From the NCBI RefSeq assembly GCF_003207855.1, contig NZ_NKTZ01000001.1, positions 62,001 to 126,000 on the forward strand: DNA of 64,000 nucleotides, given 5' to 3'. This document shows, piece after piece, positions 1 to 7,510 of the stretch. The stretch's first letter is position 1; each line of letters starts with the position of its first letter. The stretch is from Komagataeibacter rhaeticus. Its GTDB lineage: Bacteria > Pseudomonadota > Alphaproteobacteria > Acetobacterales > Acetobacteraceae. The notes under the pieces are model-generated. The model worked only from the letters and a program-made list of their open reading frames with translations, made no database searches and was not told the DNA's origin. The translations under genes and the position numbers were made by a program.

Positions 1-321
1 GCAGCGGGCCTGCTTTCGGGCAGCGGGGTCAAGATGCCCTCCATCTCGTCCCTGCCGTCTTCGAATGTCACGGGCCTGCTGAGCTACTGCGTGCAGAACA
101 ACTACCTGGAAGGCAACAGCCCGGCCACGCTGCTGTCCTCGCTCAAGCAGAAGTCCGGCCTTGATACGTCAGGCACCCAGTACACCAATGGCCAGAACGG
201 CATTCTGGATACCGGCAACGGCAACACCTTCTCGCTGTCCTCGCTTGAGGGCAACCTGAAGCAGAAGGCCACCAAGAAGGTATGCAATGCCGTGCTGAAG
301 CAGGGCAAATCCCTGCTCTGA
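1..321 (+). CDS. DUF2501 (YjjA-like) family protein, 5' end outside the window
   Basis: The frame is open from base 1 and stops at 319-321, so only about the last 106 residues are present and the start and any signal peptide lie upstream. The visible part has the DUF2501 pattern: a Ser/Leu/Pro-rich stretch, then NVTGLLSYCVQNNYLEG, and a second Cys near the end (KKVCNAVLKQGKSLL). In the family these proteins are small and secreted or periplasmic, with two conserved Cys that could form a disulfide. The function is unknown. The gene converges on hemJ, 28 bases away, with a hairpin between them. Confidence 0.75.
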   Translation, partial: AAGLLSGSGVKMPSISSLPSSNVTGLLSYCVQNNYLEGNSPATLLSSLKQKSGLDTSGTQYTNGQNGILDTGNGNTFSLSSLEGNLKQKATKKVCNAVLKQGKSLL

Positions 322-337
322 AGCCGGACCGCAGGCG

Positions 338-362
338 CCGCCCGTTCATTCAGAACGGGCGG
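338..362. terminator. Hairpin between the DUF2501 gene and hemJ
   Basis: A perfect 10-bp stem (CCGCCCGTTC at 338-347 with its complement at 353-362) and a 5-base loop sit between two convergent genes. The last codons and stop of hemJ are inside it. There is no T-run, so it may be a weak or Rho-assisted end, or only an mRNA-end stabiliser. Confidence 0.35.
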
Positions 363-799
363 ACGACCACCATGATCACGATGATCATCATGAGAACGGT
401 CGGCACTTCATTCGCCATGCGATAGAACCGTTCGGGCCGGGTGTTGCGGTCATGGGCAAAGTCGCGCCGCCACCGCCCGCATGCCCCGTTGAAACCCGCC
501 ATGGCCAGGACACAGGCCAGCTTGGTCAGCCACCAGCCGGAATGCCAGTCAACTAGGCCCGGTATGGATGACAGCAGGCCACCGAACACAAACGTGCTGA
601 TCATGGCCGGCGTGGTGATGAAGCGCAGCAGCTTGTATTCCATCACCTTGAAGCGTTCCGCTTCCGCCGATCCCGCCGCCACCTGGCAGTGATAGACAAA
701 CAGGCGCGGCAGATAAAACAGGCCCGCCATCCACGCAATGAACGACATGATGTGAAATGCCTTGAGCCACAGCATGTAAGGCGCAAGCATTTCAGGCAT
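350..799 (-). CDS. hemJ: Protoporphyrinogen IX oxidase, HemJ type
   Basis: A 149-residue membrane protein with about four hydrophobic helices. It has the HemJ start pattern (LWLKAFHIMSFIAWMAGLFY, with the conserved His and Trp), then LPRLFVYH, and PERFYRMANEVPT near the C-terminus. HemJ oxidises protoporphyrinogen IX to protoporphyrin IX, the next-to-last haem step, in alphaproteobacteria that lack HemG and HemY. It is last in the apparent operon hemE-HAD-hemJ; its start overlaps the end of the HAD gene by 8 bases, which suggests translational coupling. Another haem gene, hemN, lies at 12.4-13.7 kb. Confidence 0.92.
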   Translation of the reverse strand: MPEMLAPYMLWLKAFHIMSFIAWMAGLFYLPRLFVYHCQVAAGSAEAERFKVMEYKLLRFITTPAMISTFVFGGLLSSIPGLVDWHSGWWLTKLACVLAMAGFNGACGRWRRDFAHDRNTRPERFYRMANEVPTVLMMIIVIMVVVRPF

Positions 800-1505
800 G
801 TGCCGTATCTCCCCTGCCCTGCCCTGTCAGGATGCGGCGCAGCAGCGGCACGAATTCATCCAGATGCGTGATGCGCAGCAGGCCCGGCCATGATGGTGCC
901 GGCAGTTCGGCAGGGCGCAGCAGCACGCAGCCCATCCCCGCCGCCTGGGCGGCGCGCGCGCCGGTATCGGTATCTTCCAGCACGATGCAGTTGCCCGGCG
1001 CCACGCCCTGCGCCCTTGCCCCGGCCAGATAGACCGCGGGGTCAGGCTTGGGCTGGCCCATGTCACGCGCGGAATGGATGCAGGATGCGGCAATCAGTTC
1101 ATCCAGCCCGGTACGGCCGAATTTGGCTTCCATTTCCGCAACCGATGAATTGGAACCGATGCGGTAGGGCAGGCCCAGTGCCGCCACGCCACGCAGCATG
1201 GCGGGCGCGCCATCAATGGTTTCCGCCTCGTTGCGCATGAGGGTGACGAGGTTGCGCTGCATCCGGGCCGGCCAGTCCTCGGGCAGGGCAATGCCCTCCG
1301 CCTGTTCGATCTCGTGTTTGAGCGCGGTCAGCGCGTGCCCGGCAAAGCGGTGGACGGCATCGTCGTCACTGATCTCGCGGCCATACTGGCGCAGGTCACG
1401 GGCGATCATGCGGCATGAAGGCTCCTCGCTGTCGATCAGGACACCGTCACAGTCAAAAATGACCAGTTCAAGCGCGCCATCGGGGCGCAGGGCGGCAGGC
1501 AGCAT
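792..1505 (-). CDS. HAD-superfamily phosphatase (subfamily IA, phosphoglycolate phosphatase/beta-phosphoglucomutase-like)
   Basis: A 237-residue protein. HAD motif I is near residues 17-26 (IFDCDGVLID, nucleophile Asp and acid/base Asp). Motif II is the GSNSS region near residue 118, motif III the Lys in GQPKPDP, and motif IV LEDTDTG. An alpha-helical cap lies between motifs I and II, as in subfamily IA. The substrate cannot be predicted; a small phosphorylated metabolite is likely. It sits between hemE (2-base gap) and hemJ (8-base overlap), so it is co-transcribed with haem genes, although a role in haem synthesis is not shown. Confidence 0.85.
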   Translation of the reverse strand: MLPAALRPDGALELVIFDCDGVLIDSEEPSCRMIARDLRQYGREISDDDAVHRFAGHALTALKHEIEQAEGIALPEDWPARMQRNLVTLMRNEAETIDGAPAMLRGVAALGLPYRIGSNSSVAEMEAKFGRTGLDELIAASCIHSARDMGQPKPDPAVYLAGARAQGVAPGNCIVLEDTDTGARAAQAAGMGCVLLRPAELPAPSWPGLLRITHLDEFVPLLRRILTGQGRGDTAHA

Positions 1506-1507
1506 GT

Positions 1508-2569
1508 TCAGACCTCCCTGATGGTACGGATCAGGTCACCCACATGTTCGGGCGGGGTGGACGGGATCACGCCGTGGCCAAGATTGAACACATGCGGCCG
1601 CCCCTTCATGGCATCGCGGATGGCGCGGGCTTCGATGCGCATGCCCTCGCCCCCGGCCAGCACGCGGATCGGGTCGAGATTACCCTGCAGCACCAGCGTG
1701 TCGGGCACCTTTTCCGCCACGGCCATCATGTCGGCCCCGGTATCCAGCGCCATGGCATTCACGCCTGTCTTATGACCGTATTCGATGGCCATCAGCCCGC
1801 CCAGACGGGGAAAGCCGATGACCGGCACGCCGGGATGGCGGGCATTGATGATTTCGGTAATCCGCCGCGCGGGTTCGATCACATGCTGGCGGAACTGTGA
1901 AGGCGGCAGCAGCCCGGACCAGCTGTCAAACAGCATCACGGCCTCGGCCCCGGCTTCGATCTGGGCACAGAGCATGTCGGCGGTGGATGTGGTGAGCAGG
2001 TCGATCAGCCGATCAAAGAAGGCGGGATCGGTATAGGCCAGCCTGCGCGTCTCCTCGAACTCACGCGAGCCGTGGCCTTCCACCATGTAGCACGCCACCG
2101 TGAAGGGCGCGCCCGCAAAGCCGATCAGCGTGACCTGTCCCGGTCGGGCCGGGCCGATCGCCTCGGGTCCGTCCACCGTCTTGCGCAGCCGTGCCAGGGT
2201 TTCCATGATCGGCTGGACCGCTTTGGCCACCCGCGTGGGGTCAAGCCGTTCCAGATCCGCCATCGAACGGACCGGTCCCAGCACCGGCCCGCGTCCATGC
2301 ACGAATTCCAGCGACTGCCCCATGGCCCAGGGCAAGATGAGGATATCGGAGAACAGGATGGCCCCATCCATGCCAAACCGGCGGATCGGCTGGAGCGTGA
2401 TGTCCACCGCCATGTCGGGTGTCATGCAGCGGGTTATGAAATCGGCCTTTTCACGCAGGGCCCGGAATTCCGGCAGGAACCGGCCCGCCTGCCGCATCAG
2501 CCATACCGGAGGGGGCCAGGTCGCCTCTCCCAACAGGGTGGCGAGCAGGGGTTTGCGTGTTTCAGTCAT
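1508..2569 (-). CDS. hemE: Uroporphyrinogen decarboxylase
   Basis: Converts uroporphyrinogen III to coproporphyrinogen III in the cytosol. Family signatures are present: PPVWLMRQAGRFLPEFR at the N-terminus (the Arg residues bind substrate carboxylates), FSDILILPWAMG, GFAGAPFTVACYMVEG, and NLGHGVIPSTPPEHV at the C-terminus. I chose the ATG at 2569 (353 residues, MTETRKPLL), the usual family start; the open frame extends 18 codons further upstream. It is first in the hemE-HAD-hemJ operon and is divergent from maf across a 406-bp gap with origin-like features. Confidence 0.95.
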   Translation of the reverse strand: MTETRKPLLATLLGEATWPPPVWLMRQAGRFLPEFRALREKADFITRCMTPDMAVDITLQPIRRFGMDGAILFSDILILPWAMGQSLEFVHGRGPVLGPVRSMADLERLDPTRVAKAVQPIMETLARLRKTVDGPEAIGPARPGQVTLIGFAGAPFTVACYMVEGHGSREFEETRRLAYTDPAFFDRLIDLLTTSTADMLCAQIEAGAEAVMLFDSWSGLLPPSQFRQHVIEPARRITEIINARHPGVPVIGFPRLGGLMAIEYGHKTGVNAMALDTGADMMAVAEKVPDTLVLQGNLDPIRVLAGGEGMRIEARAIRDAMKGRPHVFNLGHGVIPSTPPEHVGDLIRTIREV

Positions 2570-2639
2570 TGATCCGTCGTTCTGTTTCGTTGTGGCCGGA
2601 CTATCTCGTACTTTGCCGGCCACGGATAGCGGGCAGGGA

Positions 2640-3045
2640 CAACGCGCGCGCGCCTTTCAAAACAATAAAAGAAAAGAGAAAGAAATTTTTTGGGGTGTTT
2701 TAAGTGCTGTGAGTCATGGGGTACCCACGTTTCCGAAAATGTACCCCACTTTTCCCACAGGGTGTACAGTTTCCGACTCCAAGGATTCCCGTGGGCGTGG
2801 GGAGTTATCCAGATTGTACCGACATAAGCCTGTGTACAACCCACCGCGGATGGACCTGTACCCGTTGTCCCCGGTACTCGGTACGGCACAGAATTGTTTG
2901 GAGTACTATCCCCATGTACCCCAGTACTCCTGACGCCGGAATTTTATCTTTCACTTCCCCAGTACGGAGCGCGCGATGCCCGACGACTCGAATCTAGTAC
3001 TAAAGCCGGTACCGTTACAGGCGGAGTCGCCGCCGATAGTACTCG
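2640..3045. other. oriC: Candidate chromosomal replication origin (oriC) between hemE and maf
   Basis: The gap between divergent hemE and maf carries an A-rich tract at about 2658-2702 (a possible unwinding element), TTATCCAGA at 2805-2813 (one mismatch to the DnaA box TTATCCACA), and weaker sites at 2751-2759 and 2831-2839. GTAC occurs 15 times between 2721 and 3042, and GANTC six times (2711, 2775, 2784, 2985, 2990, 3024). The Caulobacter and Rickettsia origins lie next to hemE, which supports the location. The GTAC cluster runs into the first codons of maf. GC skew and DnaA binding were not tested, so this is an inference. Confidence 0.55.
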
Positions 3046-3620
3046 CCAGCCGCTCCAGCGCCCGGCGCATGCTGCTGGAATCGGCATGGATACGGGCGGA
3101 TTACCGGGCGGCGGATGTGGATGAACACGCCATCCGCGCCACCTGCCGGGCACAGGGGCATGATGCCGGCCACACCGCACTTGAACTGGCGGTTGCGAAG
3201 GCGCGCCATATTGCGGCGCCACCCGGCGCATATGTCATCGGGGCGGACCAGATCCTGACCTGCAATGATACCTGGTTCGACAAGCCTGAAACCCTGCGGG
3301 AAGCCCGAAGCCATCTCCGCCAGTTGCGCGGTCGTCCCCATACGCTGCACACGGCAGTGGTGCTGATGCGCGATGGTACCACGTTATGGCGTCACGTCGC
3401 CTGTCCGGTGCTGCATATGCGGGCGTTCAGCGATTCCTTTCTGGACCGTTATCTTCAGGTCGAGGGGGATGCCATCCTGTCCTGCGTGGGGTGCTACCGG
3501 CTGGAAGGGGTGGGCATCCACCTGTTTTCCCGCATTGATGGCGAACAGGCCGCCATTATGGGACTGCCGCTGCTGGCGCTGCTTGAGGCCCTGCGCGCGC
3601 AGGGAATTCTCCTGCAATAA
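2976..3620 (+). CDS. maf: Maf-family nucleoside-triphosphate pyrophosphatase
   Basis: A 214-residue cytosolic protein. The Maf motif ASRSSARRMLLE is near residue 25, and GADQIL, holding the catalytic Asp, is near residue 89. The C-terminal part (VGCYRLEGVGIHLFSRIDGEQAAIMGLPL) matches the family's YxxEGxG and GLP elements. Family members hydrolyse non-canonical or modified nucleoside triphosphates to monophosphates. The N-terminal 20 residues are poorly conserved and are coded by the edge of the GTAC-rich region. It is divergent from hemE. Confidence 0.85.
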   Translation: MPDDSNLVLKPVPLQAESPPIVLASRSSARRMLLESAWIRADYRAADVDEHAIRATCRAQGHDAGHTALELAVAKARHIAAPPGAYVIGADQILTCNDTWFDKPETLREARSHLRQLRGRPHTLHTAVVLMRDGTTLWRHVACPVLHMRAFSDSFLDRYLQVEGDAILSCVGCYRLEGVGIHLFSRIDGEQAAIMGLPLLALLEALRAQGILLQ

Positions 3621-3718
3621 ATTTGGGGAAAGGGGGGTTGCATTGCCTGTGGCTTATGGTTATACCCCGCGAACCGGACCACGGCAGGCCACACAATGGC
3701 CCCGCCGATGGAACAAGT

Positions 3719-3794
3719 GGGGCCATAGCTCAGTTGGGAGAGCGCCTGAATGGCATTCAGGAGGTCAGGGGTTCGACTCCCCTTGGCTCCACCA
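3719..3794 (+). tRNA. tRNA-Ala, anticodon GGC
   Basis: A 76-base cloverleaf with CCA encoded. The acceptor GGGGCCA (3719-3725) pairs with TGGCTCC (one G-T pair), and the D-arm is GCTC/GAGC. The anticodon stem is CCTGA/TCAGG with loop ATGGCAT, which places GGC at positions 34-36. The T-arm is AGGGG/CCCCT with TTCGACT. It reads GCC and GCU alanine codons. A 7-bp inverted repeat (3791-3797 with 3804-3810) includes the CCA end and may be the 3' trailer hairpin. Confidence 0.95.
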
Positions 3795-3837
3795 GATTCC
3801 TTTATCTGGTACCCCCATAAATTGGAAATTATAGCAG

Positions 3838-3914
3838 TTTCTGGATGTTGCTTTTTATTTTGAAAGCGATGTTGCCCGAAGCTTTTTGAAAAAAGCTTCA
3901 CCAAAAACTTTCTT
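3838..3914. repeat. Double-hairpin dispersed repeat, copy 1 (partly degenerate)
   Basis: The right half is canonical: the GAAGC-type hairpin and the outer arm CACCAAAAACTTT. The left half, where other copies have the GCCGCC hairpin, is eroded. It lies 3' of tRNA-Ala, where it could end tRNA transcription. Confidence 0.75.
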
Positions 3915-4148
3915 ATGATTCCAGACAGTTGCTAGCAACCGCACGCCGCATTTTCAGGAATGTGGCGCTTTTTGTGCTGCCTTAATCGGTTCGTAACGCC
4001 TGCCGCGTTAAAACTGCATTCCAGAGTAATGAAACGAAAACCGGTCATGCCCGTTAAGGCCGGTCCGGTGCAAGGCAGGTCTGAATGCAGAGCCATCCAT
4101 CGTGTAAACGCCAGTTTGCCGGTAATGGTCCGGTTCCATGGGGCCAGC
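3915..4148 (+). other. Gap before the rmlC-like gene
   Basis: The frame of the rmlC-like gene stays open upstream to an ATG at 3960, but the added residues do not resemble the RmlC family and no Shine-Dalgarno site precedes that ATG. I see no RNA structure or promoter I can support. It probably holds the promoter of rmlC-rmlD. Confidence 0.3.
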
Positions 4149-4763
4149 ATGGCTGAGCATGGGCCGCTTTCCTCCGTTGCGTCACCGCCGGATGATGTTG
4201 GCCTGAAGCCGCATGCCCTTCCCATTGAGGGCCTGCTGCTGCTTGTGCCCACCATCAGGACGGGACGGGGCAGCACCTGCCGCGCGGCCTGCACGGTCCT
4301 TTCGCATGCCGGAATTGCCATGACCGAGTATTTCATGCGCAGCAGCCGGACCGAGCGGTATGACCGCCATGTCGTGCGCGGGTTGTATTGCCAGGTGCCA
4401 CCCCATGCACAGGGCAGGCTCCTTCAGTGCGGGCGTGGGGCCGTGTGGATGGTGGGTGTGGATGTGCGGACCGGCTCACGCAGCTTCGGGCAATGGGCGG
4501 GCGTTACCCTGAGCGCTGAAAATGCCCGCCAGCTCTGGATTCCGCCCGGTTTCCTGCATGGCCTGTGCTGCCTGGACGGGAATACCGAGGTCACATGCCG
4601 CCAGACCCGGCCGGATGCGCGCGCCAGTACGCGCACCATACGCTGGAATGACGAGACATTGGGCATTGAATGGCCGGTCAGGGACCAGCAGGCCGTCCTG
4701 TCCCCGGCTGACGGGCATGCCCCTTCCTTTTCCAATGTCATTGACTGGTTTCCTTACCCATGA
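4149..4763 (+). CDS. RmlC-like dTDP-sugar 3,5-epimerase homologue lacking catalytic residues
   Basis: A 204-residue cupin of the dTDP-4-dehydrorhamnose 3,5-epimerase family. The core VDVRTGSRSFGQWAGVTLSA, then QLWIPPGFLHG and IRWNDETLGIEWP, are clear family signatures. The catalytic base His of RGLH(Y/F)Q is Tyr here (residue 80, RGLYCQ), the substrate Lys of QGKL is Arg, and the YY segment with the catalytic Tyr is replaced by RPDARAS (about residues 152-158). Normal epimerase activity is therefore doubtful. The start is uncertain (ATG at 4149 chosen; 4125 and 3960 are in frame). It overlaps rmlD by 4 bases, so it is translationally coupled. Confidence 0.75.
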   Translation: MAEHGPLSSVASPPDDVGLKPHALPIEGLLLLVPTIRTGRGSTCRAACTVLSHAGIAMTEYFMRSSRTERYDRHVVRGLYCQVPPHAQGRLLQCGRGAVWMVGVDVRTGSRSFGQWAGVTLSAENARQLWIPPGFLHGLCCLDGNTEVTCRQTRPDARASTRTIRWNDETLGIEWPVRDQQAVLSPADGHAPSFSNVIDWFPYP

Positions 4764-5689
4764 CGACGCGCCTGTCCTCTCATGCCACCTCGGCGGGGTG
4801 GCGTATTCTGGTAACCGGCGGCTCAGGCCAGCTTGCCCAAACCCTGAAGCATTGCGGAGGGGATGCGGTAATGGTGGTGGGGCGGCCCCTGTTCGATTTT
4901 GAGCAGCCCGATACCGTGGTGCGCGTCATGCAGGACATGCGGCCTGATCTTGTCATCAATACCGCCGCGTGGACCGCCATTGACGCGGCGGAAGAGGAAC
5001 CGGACCGCGCCCGCCTGGCCAATACGGAAGGTCCTGCTTTGCTGGCGTGGCTGTGCGCGGGGCAGGCGGTACCATTGCTGCATGTCTCGACCGATCATGT
5101 GTTCAGCGGCACCAGGGGCCGCCCCTACAGGGAGACAGACCCCACCGACCCGCAGAGCGTGTATGGACGGAGCCGGGCGGAGGGAGAAAAAGCGGTACTG
5201 GCCGCCTGCGCACGGGCCATGGTGGTGCGGACGTCATGGGTTTATGGCCCGTATGGCCGCAATTTTGTCCGCACCATGCTGGAGGCGGCCTGCAGGGAAA
5301 CACAACTTCAGGTTGTTGCCGACCAGTCGGGCCATCCGACCGCCGCCCCGGACCTTGCCGATGCCCTGCTGCAGGTGGCGGCCCGGATACGGCAGTCGGG
5401 CTGGCAACCTGCCTATCGGGGGGTGTTCCATGTCGCGGGTGGCGGCAGTGCGACGTGGCATGAACTGGCCAGTGCGGCAGTGGCGCATGCGGGCCGGCAT
5501 GGCCACCCCGCGCCGCCCGTCATGCCGGTCATGACAGCCGACCGGCCAACAGCCGCCGCCCGCCGGGTTGATGCGCGCCTTGACTGCGGGCGGTTCAGGC
5601 AGGTCTTTGGTCTTGAACTGCCCCACTGGCGTGACAGTCTGGGGGCCGTGGTGGAGGCCATGCTGCGGCAGCCTGATCAGGTGGAGTGA
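4760..5689 (+). CDS. rmlD: dTDP-4-dehydrorhamnose reductase family protein with altered catalytic Lys
   Basis: A 309-residue Rossmann-fold short-chain dehydrogenase. The nucleotide-binding GGSGQLA is near residue 20, INTAAWTAIDAAEEEP follows, then STDHVFSG near residue 110 and VYGRSRAEGEKAV near 134. RmlD reduces dTDP-4-dehydro-rhamnose to dTDP-L-rhamnose with a Thr-Tyr-Lys triad. Thr111 and Tyr135 are present, but the Lys of YxxxK is Arg139, and the Tyr of the usual STDYVF is His113. Its start overlaps the rmlC-like gene (ATGA). The 3' end overlaps the convergent MATE gene by 13 bases. It may be active, slow, or specific for another dTDP-sugar. Confidence 0.8.
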   Translation: MTTRLSSHATSAGWRILVTGGSGQLAQTLKHCGGDAVMVVGRPLFDFEQPDTVVRVMQDMRPDLVINTAAWTAIDAAEEEPDRARLANTEGPALLAWLCAGQAVPLLHVSTDHVFSGTRGRPYRETDPTDPQSVYGRSRAEGEKAVLAACARAMVVRTSWVYGPYGRNFVRTMLEAACRETQLQVVADQSGHPTAAPDLADALLQVAARIRQSGWQPAYRGVFHVAGGGSATWHELASAAVAHAGRHGHPAPPVMPVMTADRPTAAARRVDARLDCGRFRQVFGLELPHWRDSLGAVVEAMLRQPDQVE

Positions 5690-7110
5690 TCAAGTTCATC
5701 CAGTTCGATCAGGCCGGCCTCACCTGTCTGTGGTGGCGGGATGACGGGCATGGCGTGCGCCGTGGCCAGATCCCCCGGATGCAGCCTGCGTACCACGGCA
5801 AAGGCGGTCATGACCGCACAGGAACCGAACAGCACGCTGCCCAGCACCTGGCCAACCTGCACGCCACCGGGGCCGAATTTCATGCCGAACCAGACAAAGG
5901 GCACGGTTCCCAGCGTGGCCCGCCCCCAGTTGAACAGGGTGGAATAAAGCGGAAAGCCCAGATTGTTGAAGGCCGCATTGGCGACGAACAGCATGCCGAT
6001 GAAGACGTAGCCCGCTATCGTCCAGTTACAGAACAGGTGGATCAGCATGGCCGCCGTCCCCTGTGCCGAGAAAACCCGCACCACCAGGTCCTGGGCCAGG
6101 AACAGGACAGCCCATGTCAGGGCGACACATCCCGCCACCAGCCACAGCGAGGCCACCAGTGTCGCGCGTACCCGCTCCAGCCTGCCCGCGCCGAGATTCT
6201 GGGACATGATGGGTCCCACCGACCCCGTCAGCGCAAACACCACGGCAAAGGCTACCGGCACGATCCGTTCGATGGTGGCCTGTCCCGCAATGGCCGCAAG
6301 CCCGAATCCGGCCATGGCATGGGTTACGATGATGCTGCTGACCGGCGTTGCCAGATTGGTCAGGATGGCAGGCATGGCCACTTCGCCCACCAGTTTCGTA
6401 TCGGTCAGCACATGCGTGCGCACGGGCCACGCCAGCAGCCCGTGCCGCCGGGCGCAGCGGAAGCCCATGAGGGCCACGAACCCGCGCGAAAACAGGGTGC
6501 TGATGGCCGCGCCTTCAAGTCCCAGCCCCAGTACCACGATCAGCAGCGGGTCCAGAATGGCGGAGATCAGCGCCCCCAACAGCGTGACATTCATGGAAAT
6601 ACGCGCAGCCCCTATGGCACGCAGCAGGCCCGAGCAGCCCATGCCCGCCGCGATCAGCGGCAGGCCGGGCGAGATGATTTCCAGAAACGTGGTGGCCTGC
6701 CGTGCCGCCTCCCCGCTGGCGCCAAGCAGTGCGAGGATCGGTGCGGCCAGCCATGCCGTGATCAGGCCAAGCAGCAGGCAGATCGCCATCATGACAACAC
6801 CGAACGAGGAGGCCACGCGCCGCGCCTGCTCGATCCGGCCCGCGCCGATCAGCCGGCCGCTGATGGCCCCGATGCCGATCGACAGTCCGATGGAGACGGC
6901 AATCTGCACGTAGCTGACCACGCCCGAAAAGCCCACGGCCGCCGTCAGCGCCGGATTGCCCAGCCATGCGATGTAGAACAGGTTGAGCAGGTCGACCACG
7001 AACACGGCCATAAGGCCAATGGCCCCGGTTCCCGCCATGACCACGACATGACGCACGATGCTGCCCGTGCAGAATTTGGCCTGTGGTCGTGGTGCGGGTT
7101 CTGCCCCCAT
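5677..7110 (-). CDS. MATE-family multidrug/cation efflux transporter
   Basis: A membrane protein with about 12 hydrophobic segments in two homologous halves, as in MATE exporters. The N-terminal half has MAVFVVDLLNLFYIAWLG and GAISGRLIGAGR; the second half has IVPVAFAVVFALTGSVGPIMSQNLGAGR. MATE proteins expel organic cations, drugs or metabolites using Na+ or H+ gradients. The ATG at 7110 has AGGA eight bases upstream and gives 477 residues; a GTG at 7200 would add 30 unlikely residues. The substrate is unknown. It is convergent with rmlD. Confidence 0.87.
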   Translation of the reverse strand: MGAEPAPRPQAKFCTGSIVRHVVVMAGTGAIGLMAVFVVDLLNLFYIAWLGNPALTAAVGFSGVVSYVQIAVSIGLSIGIGAISGRLIGAGRIEQARRVASSFGVVMMAICLLLGLITAWLAAPILALLGASGEAARQATTFLEIISPGLPLIAAGMGCSGLLRAIGAARISMNVTLLGALISAILDPLLIVVLGLGLEGAAISTLFSRGFVALMGFRCARRHGLLAWPVRTHVLTDTKLVGEVAMPAILTNLATPVSSIIVTHAMAGFGLAAIAGQATIERIVPVAFAVVFALTGSVGPIMSQNLGAGRLERVRATLVASLWLVAGCVALTWAVLFLAQDLVVRVFSAQGTAAMLIHLFCNWTIAGYVFIGMLFVANAAFNNLGFPLYSTLFNWGRATLGTVPFVWFGMKFGPGGVQVGQVLGSVLFGSCAVMTAFAVVRRLHPGDLATAHAMPVIPPPQTGEAGLIELDELDHST

Positions 7111-7273
7111 TAGGGTATCCTGTCTGCTGGGCGTTATGGGGTCTGGCTTATGCGGCGCAGCCCCCTGCCGCACATGATGCGGGGCAATGAAATCCGGCAC
7201 AAGGCCCCCATTCGCACCGTTTTTTGTGTCATGACATAAAAATGGCGCGCTGTTCTTTATATATTAACCCCGC

Positions 7274-7316
7274 ATTGTGCGGTGCAAAATAACCAGATGA
7301 ATTGTGCAGTGCAAAA
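7274..7316. promoter_or_regulatory. Two 16-bp direct repeats upstream of the MATE gene (possible operator)
   Basis: ATTGTGCGGTGCAAAA (7274-7289) recurs as ATTGTGCAGTGCAAAA (7301-7316), with starts 27 bp apart and one mismatch. They lie in an AT-rich gap about 165-205 bp upstream of the MATE start and 35 bp before the candidate sRNA promoter. The arrangement suggests tandem regulator sites; no regulator is identified. Confidence 0.4.
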
Positions 7317-7349
7317 AAAGTAAAATCGTATTTTTATTTATGTTTATTG

Positions 7350-7378
7350 TTGACCTTTTAAAATAAGCATGTCATACA
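7350..7378 (+). promoter_or_regulatory. Candidate sigma-70 promoter for an unannotated RNA
   Basis: TTGACC (7350-7355) and CATACA (7373-7378) are separated by 17 bp in a strongly AT-rich stretch. A transcript would start near 7385 and run to the terminator at 7476-7510. Confidence 0.4.
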
Positions 7379-7384
7379 GAATCA

Positions 7385-7510
7385 CATGAGGCCAGCAGGC
7401 TTCCATAAATACCAAAAATATCCGGCAAGAATACCGGGATGGGTGCAGGGCGCGGATGCGTTGGCATTCCACTGGCAGGGTCCTCCTTTATTGGGGGGCC
7501 CTGTTTTTTT
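7385..7510 (+). ncRNA. Candidate small RNA or leader RNA of about 125 nt
   Basis: No gene on this strand lies upstream that could use the strong terminator at 7476-7510, and a plausible promoter ends at 7378. The interval holds a small inverted repeat (CCGG...CCGG near 7422-7437) and no convincing coding frame. It matches no RNA class I recognise (not tmRNA, 4.5S or 6S). The alternative is an attenuated leader of the small gene at 7632. Confidence 0.4.
7476..7510 (+). terminator. Intrinsic terminator of the candidate sRNA
   Basis: CAGGGTCC (7476-7483) pairs with GGGCCCTG (7496-7503, one G-T pair), followed directly by seven T (7504-7510). This is the clearest intrinsic terminator in the window. 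Confidence 0.7.

Noticed and set aside
5686-7113. A 475-codon open frame opposite the MATE exporter gene
   Set aside because: Low-complexity His/Arg/Gln-rich product and full overlap with a clear transporter; a shadow frame.
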